NCBI GenBank assembly: GCA_963693285.1
Contig: OY848918.1
Location: 12,138,960-12,202,959, forward strand
Direction: 5' to 3'
DNA from: Xestospongia muta
Taxonomy: Eukaryota > Porifera > Demospongiae > Haplosclerida > Petrosiidae
DNA length: 64,000 bases
The notes under the pieces are model-generated. The model did no database searches. It was not told where the DNA came from and saw nothing but the letters and a program-made list of their open reading frames with translations. Every line of letters begins with the position of its first letter. Position 1 is the stretch's first letter. This document shows positions 43,204 through 56,200 of the stretch, piece by piece. Both the position numbers and the translations under genes were made by a program.

Positions 43204-45098
43204 GTTAACCACCTCCAATGCAAAAGTCTTATTATTGGTTTTGCAGCATAACATCTAACATATCTAGCTATACCTTATGTGTATCCATATATGCCATGTG
43301 TTAACTGAATCTTCATATGCCACACTGTCTGATAAATGTATACAGAAACTTGTCATGTTATAAAGATGGTTATAGAACATAGCATTATGTTAGTGACAGT
43401 AGTTACCGCAGTGGTATAGTTATTTGTAAAATATGTTTAAACAGAAGTCTTATATTCTAATTAATCAAATTGTCATTCCAACACTTTATTATTAGATATA
43501 GAAGCCTGACTTACATAATTAGGATACAAGTCAATAAGTCAGATTAAGTATATAAAATATTTACCCATAGATGTGTTTTACACCACACTAGAGATATGTT
43601 TCCAGACAATCCAGTGACTAAACAAAGACAATATGAGCCCTTTTCTGATCATTTTAGTTGGAATTTTAATCAATCAAGTCATGTATCTTCTCTTGGTAGA
43701 AGTACACATAAATACTGTACAATAGACATTTACAACCCCTTGTGTTTGCAGGTTTAACCATTTAACCACCTCCAATGCAAAAGGTCTTATTATTGGTTTT
43801 GCAGCATAACATCTAACATATCTAGCTATACCTTATACATATTCATATACACCATGTGTTAACTGAATCTTCATATGCCACACTGTCTGATAAATGTATA
43901 CAGAAACCTGTGATGTTATAAAGATGGTTATAGTACATAGCATTATGTTAGTGACAGTAGTTACTGCAGTGGTATAGTTATTTGTAAAATATCTTTTAAA
44001 CAGAAGTCTTATATTCTAGTTGATACATTTAAATTTTGGTCAAATTATCATTCCAACACTTTATTATTAGATATAGAAGCCTGAATTACATAATTAGGAT
44101 ACAAGTCAATAAGTCAGATTAAGTATATAAAATATTTACCCATAGATGTGTTTTACACCACACTAGAGATATGTTTCCAGACAATCCAGTGACTAAACAA
44201 AGACAATATGAGCCCTTTTCTGATCATTTTAGTTGGAATTTTAATCAATCAAGTCATGTATCTTCTCTTGGTAGAAGTACACATAAATACTGTACAATAG
44301 ACATTTACAACCCCTTGTGTTTGCAGGTTTAACCATTTAACCACCTCCAATGCAAAAGGTCTTATTATTGGTTTTGCAGCATAACATCTAACATATCTAG
44401 CTATACCTTATATGTATCCATATACACCATGTGATAACTGAATCTTCATATGCCACACTGTCTGATAAATGTATACAGAAACTTGTCATGTTATAAAGAT
44501 GGTTACAGAACATAGCATTATGTTAGTGACAGTAGTTACCGCAGTGGTATAGTTATTTGTAAAATATGTTTAAACAGAAGTCTTATATTCTAATTAATCA
44601 AATTGTCATTCTAACACTTTATTATTAGATATAGAAGCCTGATTTACATAATTAGGATACAAGTCAACAAGTCAGGTTAAGTATAAAATATTTACCCATA
44701 GATGTGTTTTACACCACACTAGAGATATGTTTCCAGACAATCCAGTGACTAAACAAAGACAATATGAGCCCTTTTCTGATCATTTTAGTTGGAATTTTAA
44801 TCAATCAAGTCATGTATCTTCTCTTGGTAGAAGTACACATAAATACTGTACAATAGACATTTACAACCCCTTGTGTTTGCAGGTTTAACCATTTAACCAC
44901 CTCCAATGCAAAAGGTCTTATTATTGGTTTTGCAGCATAACATCTAACATATCTAGCTATACCTTATACATATTCATATACACCATGTGTTAACTGAATC
45001 TTCATATGCCACACTGTCTGATAAATGTATACAGAAACCTGTGATGTTATAAAGATGGTTATAGTACACAGCATTATATTAGTGACAGTAGTTACCAC
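43204..45098. repeat. Higher-order tandem repeat (557 + 575 bp dimer)
   Basis: Copies starting aaccacctccaatgcaaaag begin at 43207 (lacking one g), 43764, 44339 and 44895, with spacings 557, 575 and 556. The first and third share variants (cagaaacttgtcatg, tctaattaatcaaattgtc). The second and fourth share others (cagaaacctgtgatg, tatacatattcatat). The array is therefore A-B-A-B, with the last copy truncated near 45098. No ORF or structural RNA was identified in the unit. Confidence 0.9.
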
Positions 45099-45420
45099 AG
45101 TAAGTTGAGATACTATCACTATTGATTGACTTCTATGGATGCAAATATCCATCAATATATAACTATACCTTAGTCATATAAAAATGATTCGTTTATAACA
45201 TAAAAATTATCCACAGAATGAAAACATGTATATACATTTTTCCTGTTTGTACTTAGCGATATTAAATGATTCAAAAATAAAGAGATTGATGTATAAAAAT
45301 AAATGGATCACAAACAAACAGTTATATATATATAAGATAGTTAAAGTTCTGCTACATATATACATATTAATTATATATATAATATAAAAAGTGTAACAAT
45401 TGGAATGGTTGCTGCTATAT

Positions 45421-45710
45421 TTAACATTTGGGATGTTGGAGACTAAGCTGGACATTTTCTGTTATGATAACACCAGTGTTGTGCTCAATAGTGTAGTTGA
45501 TAGGAAGTGAATATGGAGTGGTAATATATAGCAAAAGATTAGATGTTGTTCCTTCAAAATTGTTTGATCCACCAATGTAAAAATTAGTCCTACTATATGA
45601 CTCAAAGCAGTTTGTAAGAACACTCATGTGACAACATTATCCTCAATTTACCTACTTACTAAGTAGTTTTACTGTTAATAGATGTCACTGGTCTTTCATT
45701 TTAGTTTAAA
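45421..45710 (-). pseudogene. 5' fragment of a short IgGFc-binding gene
   Basis: The minus strand reads FYIGGSNNFEGTTSNLLLYI, closely similar to FYIGASRNYRGITSSLWLYI of the gene at 40611-42243. The region matching exon 1 is also recognisable, but its ATG has become GTG (plus-strand cac near 45689). Similarity stops shortly after ITENVQ and a stop follows. It is a truncated relic of a tandem relative. Confidence 0.75.
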
Positions 45711-45720
45711 CTGTTGTCAA

Positions 45721-46371
45721 TTGAGATGAAGGTCTTTATTTGCATGTTCAAACAAACCTATGGGTTTTTAAAGTGTATGTCTTAATCTTTAGATATAGCC
45801 ACTATAAGCAGGTAAATAAATGCATTATGTGTGTGTGCACGTGATGTTAAACATTGTCATTAGGTTGTACATAGTGATGTCAGCCATGTTCATGAGTCCA
45901 ATCTGTGAATGGTGTTCACAACACCACTATATATGACTATTTCTAATATAGGGCTCTGATTCAATGTGAGATGAACACTGCATGTGATGTCACGAGCAAT
46001 TTTGTTTCAATAAGTGTATTGAAGAATAGCTTCCTGGATTTAACAATAAGCATGTGTGTATATATAAAAATGATTTTTCTATTTAGTGGACCTGTAGCTT
46101 TGTGGTTTTAATTGCTCTATAATACTTCATTGGAATTTTAATGAGAAAGTCTGTTATGTCAACATGGCCAATGATGTGATTGCAACACAGCAGATTTAAT
46201 CAATAGCTTGATAATTAAGATGTTTTCTCCATTAAATAAGAGTGGCTATTTGTATACAATATAGTTCTGTCTTCAAATTAAAGTAACGAAGTGTTCTTAA
46301 TTATTTTGTGGTAAGATTAACTTGTACTTAATTGAGTGAACCACCTTGCCTTTTACTTAAAATAATATCAA

Positions 46372-46416
<45 letters not shown>

Positions 46417-46615
46417 TTAAAAAGACTATGTTTGTTTCATTGGCATTATGTACAAATTAACTGTTCTGAGCTAAGTTTGTGTTCTTTGTTATGAAGCCAT
46501 AGTTTTGTTGCTTGCAAATTACTTACAGTGATAATAAACTGTCTATATATAATGCTAGAGTTTACTATAATTGAGCCTTCTTTCTTATATTGTGGTATTG
46601 ATATAATTAACTTAA
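45721..46615. other. Non-coding AT-rich stretch
   Basis: No gene supported. It includes a (TA)n run at about 46376-46411. Confidence 0.5.
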
Positions 46616-47125
46616 AGGGGGGGGGACATGCCAAAATTCAAAAATATTTTTTTTGCATAAATGTTATCTTATTCTGAGACTCATCTGAAGATTCTGACTC
46701 AGAGCCATTTTCCTCTGGTTCATACTGATATGGAACAACTATGTTCTCAGAGCCTTCCTCGAGGTCAGATTCCACACACGAAGCAGGGTCACTTGCTTTC
46801 GATCATATCGAAAGAAGAAGAGTAGGAGAGGCTTAATATGCTGGAATACCGACTAGATATATTGCATTGAAAGTCTTCAGCCATTACTTTGCACCTAGCA
46901 ATGCTAGCATTCGTTCCCCCTGTGACGTCACAAGGGAGCCCCACCTACTAGGAAGAACATTGTAATCTCAGAAGAATCCTTAAAAGAGCTTCGAAAAGAA
47001 GCTTGCTTTTAACAGTGATAACAATTTTTAGAAAATTTTAAAATATTTTTAGGGTGAATTGCATATGTCAAAGATAACATTTATGCAAAAAAAATATTTT
47101 TGAATTTTGGCATGTCCCCCCCCCT
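46616..47125. mobile_element. TTAA-flanked inverted-repeat element, 510 bp
   Basis: Termini of about 55-60 bp are near-perfect inverted repeats, starting A then nine G then ACATGCC on the left and ending GGCATGT then a C run then T on the right. TTAA flanks both ends (46612-46615 and 47126-47129), the target duplication of piggyBac-type elements. The interior has higher GC and no transposase ORF. It lies about 140 bp upstream of the SRCR receptor start codon. Confidence 0.85.
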
Positions 47126-47266
47126 TTAATGTGACCACTACCTACTTGTAGTTTACATAGTGACAAATGGTAATACTATTAAGGCCATATATGTGAGTAC
47201 AAGGTGTATGAGGCTTGTATTGTTTCATTAGACAAAGCATAGTAGTTATGCATGATTACAGTAGTT

Positions 47267-50200
47267 ATGAAGTGCTTAGTCTTGCTGTTCCTACCTCTTT
47301 TCTATCATCTAGTTTACTCCTGTCAACATGGTTCCGTACATTTAACAGTAAGCAATTAGCATTATTTATGACCTCCTGTTTATATTGTAATAACATAGTC
47401 CTCATACTCTTCTATACTCTTTGGAGTTGTGGAAGTGTGCCTAAATGGAGCCTGGCACACCATCTGCACTGATTTCTGGGATAACCAGGATGCTAGTGTC
47501 ATCTGTAGACAACTAGGACACTCTCCATATGGTAACATGCTATTACCATGACAGGTATCAAATAACTATGGTTACAGGTGCTGTTGGCCCTTCTGATGTC
47601 TATCAACACTCCTCAGTGTCTCGTCACATTAATGATTTGAATTGTACTGGCAATGAAACCAACATACTGGATTGTCCTTACAATGGCCTCTTAGACTATT
47701 CCTGTCCATCCAACAATAGAGAAGCTAATATTTTCTGTAAATGTAAGTGAAGATGAATTTGAGTAGACTCTGTCAGTGCCCCAAGGCTGAGTAATGGATG
47801 TTTATTCTTTTATAGCTCTGAATGTTGCTATTCAAGCTAACTGTACTGATGGAGATGTTCGTTTAGTAGGTGGAGTAACTAAGTATGAAGGAAGAGTTGA
47901 AGTGTGTCTCAATAGAGCTTGGGGGTCAGCTTGTGCTTACAGTGGCTGGGGATACTCTGAGACTAATATCGTGTGCAATCAAATTGGAGCCATGAAAGTT
48001 GGTGGATCCTATAATTTGGCAGTGAATTTTGGATTTGAGAAAGGCTCAGGGCCTATACTATTGGGATATCTTAGTTGTATTGGAAAAGAGGAGAACTTAG
48101 TAAAATGTAGGCAGAATTACTTTCTCAACAATCTTCAATGTCCTGGTCATGATTATGACGCTGCTGTCAAATGTCAAGGCAAGTATCACTACATAAAGAA
48201 AGAATTAGTTTTGATAATTATTATATACATGACTAAGTTTGGATTACTTATGTACATAATGATATTCACTTTAGCTCCTTGTGAAGATGGAATTGTTCGT
48301 TTGAGGAGTGGTCCTTCACAAACAACAGGTCGTCTAGAAGTGTGTGTTAATGGTATTTGGGGTACAGTGTGCAGTGACTTCTGGGATAATAACGATGCCA
48401 GTGTAGTCTGTAGACAACTGGGATACTCTCCTTATGGTATGAACATGTATAGTTGCTAACCTCTACTTTCTAGGAGGGGCTGTCCACACAAAATCATTGA
48501 TGTTGTTTTCATTGAGAAAAATTAATGCATGTCACAACTCCATTGTTAGCATTGACTTTATGGTCCAGGCATGCCATGAATATAATTGTTTGTCATAACT
48601 GACATTTTTTAAAGCATCATTTAACAAGAAATACAAACTTTACATGTATAGATAGTATTGCTCTACATAATAATTACATCATTATACTGCTTTTTATCAT
48701 AGGAGCCCTTGCCGAATCTAAGTACTACATTGATTGGTTTTGGTCTGTTCACATCTTTGATCTAAACTGTACAGGAAATGAGAGTAGTATTTGGAATTGT
48801 TCCTACAATGGACTATTAGACTATGACTGTCCTGATAATCATGATGCTTCCATTATCTGTCAAGGTGATTTATCTTGAATAAAACAATAAATTACTGCTT
48901 ATTCTTAAAAACATTTTTAAAGTCATAGTATTATGCAATACTATTATTTGTAAAACAACACTGATAAAATCAGCATTGTTTTACAAATATTTGCTATGTA
49001 AATATTTTGATAGTGCAATGTAAATTATAATTTAAATATGATAATTTGGTTAGTTTATATAAGACATCTATGAAACTAGTATAGATATGACAGGTGGCCT
49101 TCTACAACTATCAATATAACTTAATTATCAGTTTGCATTGTCATACACAACAGTTTCCAATAGTCAAAAAAGTTGTTATATTAATGTTTCATTAATTTAC
49201 TTACTATCAATCAGATATCAGTACTCCAATGGCAAACTGTAGAGATGGTGACATCAGGCTAACCGGAGGTGTTACAGATTATGAAGGACGAGTACAAATT
49301 TGCATAAACAAAGCTTGGGGTGGTGTCTGCATTCCAGGATGGGGTGGGTTTGATAGTCGAGTAGTATGCAGACAACTAGGGCACATGGAACGTGGTAAGT
49401 GCTGTATACTGTTTGTATGTATGTGTATATATGTGTGTGTATGTGTGTGTGTGTGTATGTGTATATGTATGTGTGTATATATGTATGCTTGTAGATAGAT
49501 TTCCTGGCACATAATCTTTATTATGCATGCAGTAGTAGTGGCTATGTAGGGATGGATGGCTCAGATTGTCCATTGAAATCTATTGACAGAAAGTAATGAA
49601 TATCTCATTCAAAACTGATTACAATTTTTCAATTCTTTGCAGTATTTCTTTCTATGATGATCTCTTCATCATAACTTAGTTATAGGTTAAGATAATGTTT
49701 CTAAGCATCACAGACACAGACAATTCAGTCAAATACTGAATTATCTCATGTTTCTGCCTCTACCTCTGCTTTATAGTTACATTTCTTCATTTTTAGAAAA
49801 TATTGTTTATTTACTTGCTAGTACTAATTCTGTAGCAGTAATGATTATAAGATGGTGTTAATTCAAATCTATTATCTATTTCATTCCAGCATGAATTGAC
49901 ATTATGTTACATAGTTGACTTTGGAAACTTCATTATTTATTACAATTATAGGAGCAGTGGCATTCATTAATACTGAACAATTTGGACAAGGGACTAGGCC
50001 AATATTCTTATCATCTGTATCTTGTTATGGCCATGAGTCGCATCTTATTAACTGTTCCTTTCATCCATTTGACGCCTCAGTCTGTCCACTAAATTCACTC
50101 GCTGGAGTAAAATGTGAAGGTACTACTTATATTTGCTATCTTTACATTAACATGTATTATGGTTCTTAGCTTCCTGTGAAAATGGTACACTACGTCTATA

Positions 50201-53200
50201 CAGTGAGATTGGAAGTTACTTCAGGAGATATGGTCGAGTGCAGCTGTGTATTAACAACGTCTGGGGCACTGTATGTGATGATTTCTGGGATGACAAAGAT
50301 GCCAGTGTGGTCTGTAGAATGTTAGGATACTCTCCTTATGGTATGTAATGTATAAACTAAATGAACCAAAGGACATTTCTGGTTTCTATAGGAGCTTCAG
50401 CATTGACTGGTGCGTTTGTGGAAACAACTTGGAATGCACACATAAATGACTTGAATTGTACTGGAAATGAACTATCTATTTGGGATTGTCCTCATAATGG
50501 ACTAAATGATTACTCCTGTAGAATCTATGATGATGCATCAGTAATATGTCAATGTAAGCCATAAGATGTTTAAGCAATTTGTTGAGAAATAATTTGAAAA
50601 AGCAGTTGTTGTAGCCATTTTGAGCACTTTTGCATTTTTTTTCACTTATAGTACCTGATGTTTTCAATGAAGATTGTAGCACTGGTGATATTAGACTGAC
50701 AGATGGATCAACACAGTATGAGGGAAGAGTTGAAGTTTGTTTTAATGGAGTTTGGGGAGCAATTTGTGATAGCCATTGGACTGATATTGAAGCTAGCACT
50801 ACCTGCAAAACACTGGGTCATCAGTCATATGGTATAATGATACTCCTATTCAGATCATAAATCATTATTTACTTTAGGCACTGCATATTACAGTGACTCC
50901 CATTTTGGTCCAGGAAAAAAGCCTTTTCATATCTATAATGTTGTCTGTTTAAGTCATCATGTCAGTCTATGGGAGTGTAGAATAAACAGGTTCCCATATT
51001 TCTATACTGGATGCAACAATTATCATGAAGTGGGACTGAAATGTGAACGTAAGATGGAATAAAACACCTTAGATTTTATCTCTTCTGATTATTATTTCGT
51101 TGCTATTGCACACTAATTATATCATTAATATCTTGTCTTTTTAAGCTCAATGTGTCAATGGTGAAGTCCAGATTTATTCGGGGATAGCAAACAGATATGG
51201 CAATGTACGAGTGTGCATGAACGGTACCTGGAGTAAAGTTTGTGGCCGTGGAAACTCTGTAATTGACAAAAACTTTGCTAGTATTGTTTGTGGTCAAGTA
51301 GGATATGCTCACTATGGTAATTAAGTCTTTAGGTTAAGCAATTCAATTCTTTATTGTCAATTATACAGGAGCTATGAGTACTATTGGATTATGGGACTAT
51401 AATGATTATCCTTTTAATATATTTGATGTTCGTTGCAATGGCAATGAAACATCTCTTCTTGACTGCCACTATAAAACTACTTCATCCACACTTTGCTATA
51501 GCTATGATGCTGTTGGAGTATTCTGTCAAAAGGGTAATAATATGCAATTTTTGTTTAAACAATGGAGTTTCATTGATTGGTTTATTAGATAATACTAAAG
51601 GGCCTTTTAACTGCACTGATGGAGACGTGAAGCTGTTTGGAGGATCTAACCCATACAAAGGTACCCTTCACATATGTGTAAACAAAGCTTGGAGTACAGT
51701 GTGTTGGAGAAATAATTGGCAAAGCGTGAATACTGCAGTTGTGTGCCATCAACTGGGATATACTGCCTATGGTACAGTCACCCTGTCTCCTCCTTACTTC
51801 CCTCTTTCTTTCTCTTTCTCTTGTTTTCCTTTATTCTTTTCTTATCTTTCTACTTTTTGCTGTCATAATTTGTTATATTCTATTTATTATAAAGGTAATT
51901 TCTATTCACTTGGAAGGACAGATGAGAGATATCCTGCCATTATTGCTGGACTGAGTTGTCAAGGCACTGAAAAGACAATTGGTTCTTGTAACAGAGCACC
52001 AAATGTTGATTTACAATATTGTTCTTTGGAAGTTGTTGAAATCCAGTGTCAAGGTAACAGTAACATAATGGTAGCATGCAAATTTCAGCATCAAACACAA
52101 AACAATATTGACTAAATTGCTATTATCTCCTATTATCTATTTTAATACAGAGCCTTGTAGCGATGGTGATGTCCGTCTCTTTGATAACTATTACTATGGC
52201 AGAATACAAGTTTGTGTTGCTGGAGTATGGGGTTCAATTTGCAGGGACAGTTACTGGGATAATAATGATGCCAGTGTAATCTGTAGACAAATTGGATTAT
52301 CTCCATATGGTAAGTAACATATTTTAACTTCACAAATCTATAATCTGATTCTTTTCAAGGTGCTCTTGCTATTGCTTATTCTCGATTTTATGATTCTTAT
52401 GATCCGACATTTTTTGAAGGTCTGAATTGCATAGGAACTGAGAAGCATATCTTTGATTGTCCATTGGATAAAAATGTGGCTACTTGTCCGTACTCTTGGC
52501 AAGATGCCAACATTATCTGTCCAGGTAATGTAGTGTTTTCTACATTTTATTTAATTATACTGCACTTTAGTTCATGGATCTACCTTTTCAAACTGTACTG
52601 ATGGTGAGGTTAAATTAGTAGGTGGTTCCACCGAGTATGAAGGGACCGTACAAGTTTGTCTCAATAATGCCTGGGGTACAATATGTGATAGATATGGTTT
52701 TGGATTGGAGGAAGCTCAAACTGTCTGTAATTCTCTGGGTCACGCAACACCAGGTACATTGATAAAATAATAGCACTCATAACAACACTATAGCAAGTAC
52801 AATTTTAAAGAAGTTTCCGATATTAGACACCATTAATGAGGATCTCTACTATAATAATTATAGTCAGACACCTAACACACAAATTATCTTACAATTAATA
52901 TGATATAGTTATTGTTTTCTTTCATCATATTAGATGCTGAAGTTTATTATAATGCTCATTTTGGTATGGGATCAGGTCCTATTCTAATGAGTAGCATAAG
53001 ATGTGCATCACCTCAATCATCATTACTTGTTTGTACACATAGTTTTGACTATAACAGATATTGCACTCATCATAATGATGCTGGAGTAAAATGTACCTGT
53101 AAGTTAAAGAAAAAGATAGCTAATTTGCTGACATTTTTGTGTTTTCTATTTAGTTTGTAAACATGGTGATTTGAGGTTAGTTGAAGGAACTAGTCCCCTC

Positions 53201-56200
53201 ATAGGACGAGTTGAAGTGTGTTATAATGGAGTTTGGGGTACTATATGTAGTGATTACTGGGATGCCAATGATGCCAGTGTTGTCTGCAGACAGTTAGGAT
53301 ATCCTGGAAATGGTGAGCTGAACTATTGAATCAGTCATAGTATTAGCAATATTTTATGTTGTAGCTGTCACTAAATAAACAAAAATAAGTTGGTTCATCA
53401 GTCAAAGTTAGCAATATTTTATGTAAGAGAGACAAGATCTGGGGACAAGTGCATATACGATTCATAACAGCTTGTAAAAATCTTGCCAGCCACAGAAACA
53501 CCTTGTGTACTTAAGAGTTCTCCTAAAATTGTTGAAACTGCTTGAAACTCTGCTCTTAAAACAATACATGACATGAGGCACGCTCGTTAGTAAAAGATGG
53601 TCTATGCTTCTATTTGAAAGATCACCACATCCAAGGCATATTATAGCAGCCATTTTGGGTCTCTTAAAACATATTCAAATCTATGTATGCTCTAGCCACA
53701 TCCAGCATTCTTGCAATACAAGTCCTATTTGTGCTTGTCTCCAGACCCTTCATCTCTTAGAGAAGGGTCAACAATGCCAGACTAACTTTGCCCAACATTT
53801 ATCCTCTGTCATTATTTTATAAGCATATTGCCTAACTTTTTTACCTAAAATTCTTAATGTTTATCAAGTTGTGCACATTTTAGAAGCTGTTGCTAGGACT
53901 GGAATTCACACAGAGGGAGTGAAAGCATTTAACATTATTGATCTCAATTGTATTGGGACTGAAACTAACATCTTTAATTGCTCTTACAATAATATTTATC
54001 TACATGATTGTGATCATCATGATGATGCATCAGTTGAATGTCAAGGTAAACAACAGTGCAAATTCTGACTTTTATTACATGTTTTGTAAACAGCTCCAGA
54101 CACATCAGATAACTGTACAAATGGTGAAATTCGATTGGTAAATGGTCTGACAATATATGAAGGTAGAGTGGAGATTTGTAATGAAGGTGTCTGGGGATCC
54201 ATTTGTCCTAGCCATTGGGATACAAAAGATGCCATGGTGGTATGTAGACAACTTGGCTATCCAACTATTGGTTAGGACATGAAATAATAAAAATTGACAA
54301 TGGAAATCTTATGCTATAGGAGCATTTGCATCTAAGTCTTTTGGACAAGGTGTTGGTCCAGTACATTTTTCTATTTTCCTTTGTTCTGGTTCTGAGACTC
54401 GTTTGTTGAGTTGTCGTCATTACACAACTTCTTGTACTTACTCTTATCATGCTGGAGTTCATTGTGAAGGTATGAATAGATGATGTCTTGTGACAACAAT
54501 GTGTTGAGGAAGTTTTGTGTGTCTCATAATGATTATGTTTGAGAAAATAATGATTATTTTACTATTGTTTCTGCAGCACCATGTCAACATGGCAATGTTC
54601 GTCTCAAAGGAGATAGCAGATACAATGATTTTGGTCGAGTTGAAGTGTGTATTAATGGTATATGGGGTACAATATGTGATGATTACTGGGACAATGATGA
54701 TGCTAGTGTAATCTGTAAACAATTGGGATTTTCTCCTTATGGTAAAATGTTTGATTACACGTACAAATTGTGTTTGACTTTTACATTTCTTCACTAGGAG
54801 CTATTGCAATGACATCTTTCTATTTTGATTACTCCCTACCTCACACCATGTTTCAAACAAACTGTTCAGGAGATGAGACTACATTGCTTGACTGTTCCTA
54901 CATTACACAACTTAATGGATCAAATTGTAGTGCCTCTGAAAATGCTGGAGTGATATGTCAAGGTATATATAGTACGCAATACTAAAGTAATACTTTAGGT
55001 GGTATCCATGACATCTCTTAAGACTAGTATATTAATTAGAACAGGAGTAGAAAAGAGAAAAGTTTCCTAAAATATAAGAAATGTCCTTAGTATTACTTCA
55101 TGAGAGGTTTCAATATAACAACTATTAGATGTACTTAGTATTTTCTTTTATTTTAACTGTAGCAATGTCTGTTCAGAATGATCACTGTAGTGATTATGAC
55201 ATCAAACTGGTAGATGGACCATCAGCCAATGAGGGTAAAGTTCTAATGTGTTTTAACAGAGTTTGGGGGACACTGTGTAATAATAACATTAACTCTACTG
55301 ATGCTGCTGTGATCTGTAGACAACTAGGTTATCGAGCAGAAGGTGAGACACCCAGTACATTGACTGAAAAAAGCTTCATACTTGCATGTTTATTTAAATA
55401 GGAGCAGTTCTTTATACTAGTCAGTATTCAAGTGATGATGTATTATTGGTGGATGATATAGCTTGCTCTGGTACTGAGAGTCAGCTAGAACAGTGCTTTA
55501 TATCTCACTATAGCAAGGGAACTACTCTATGTGATGTTGTGAACATTGTTGGAATCAAATGTCATTGTGTGTTACGAATGTGATTCCCACACAATTATAA
55601 ATTTAAATGCTTATTTTTCTAGACTGTAACCATGGTGATATCAGGATCAATCCTTACAATACTTATACTAAACTTATGGGTCATGTTGAAGTTTGTATAA
55701 ATGGATCTTGGGGTAGTATCTGCAGTGATCATTTTGATGACAGTGATGCTAAAGTTGTGTGCAGACAGCTGGGATATTCTCCCTTCGGTAAGTATCAATG
55801 TATTGTACCATATAATGTTTCTATGTTAATACAGGGGCTATGTCAATGGATATTCTAAACAGTAAAAGCATTAATTCTATTAATTTTGTTGTTCTCAATT
55901 GCGCTGGAGATGAAGAGAACATTTTGAATTGTTCCAGTAATTCACTAACAGAGTATTCTTGTCCACCATCACATGATGCAGCAGTAGCTTGTCAGGAAGG
56001 TCAGTAGTCACATATAATCAATAGTGTTTAATTTTTAATTTTGATAATCACAGTTAACTCGATACAATATTCTAACTGTAGTAATGGTCAGTTACAGTTG
56101 TCAGGAGGATCATCTATGCTACAAGGACGAGTGGAGATCTGTTATGGTAACACTTGGTTTGGAGTATGTGGTGAATTATTCAACAGCTACGAAAAACCTA

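Noticed and set aside
44964..45155. Minus-strand ORF in the tandem repeat
   Set aside because: It is not conserved as an open frame in the other repeat copies.
47215..47472. Plus-strand ORF in another frame across SRCR exons 1-2
   Set aside because: It reads through an intron in the wrong frame. The spliced model gives a signal peptide and a complete SRCR.
54459..54794. Minus-strand ORF opposite SRCR exons
   Set aside because: It is antisense shadow of the SRCR coding exons, with no conserved content. The same judgement applies to other antisense ORFs in 49279-60778.
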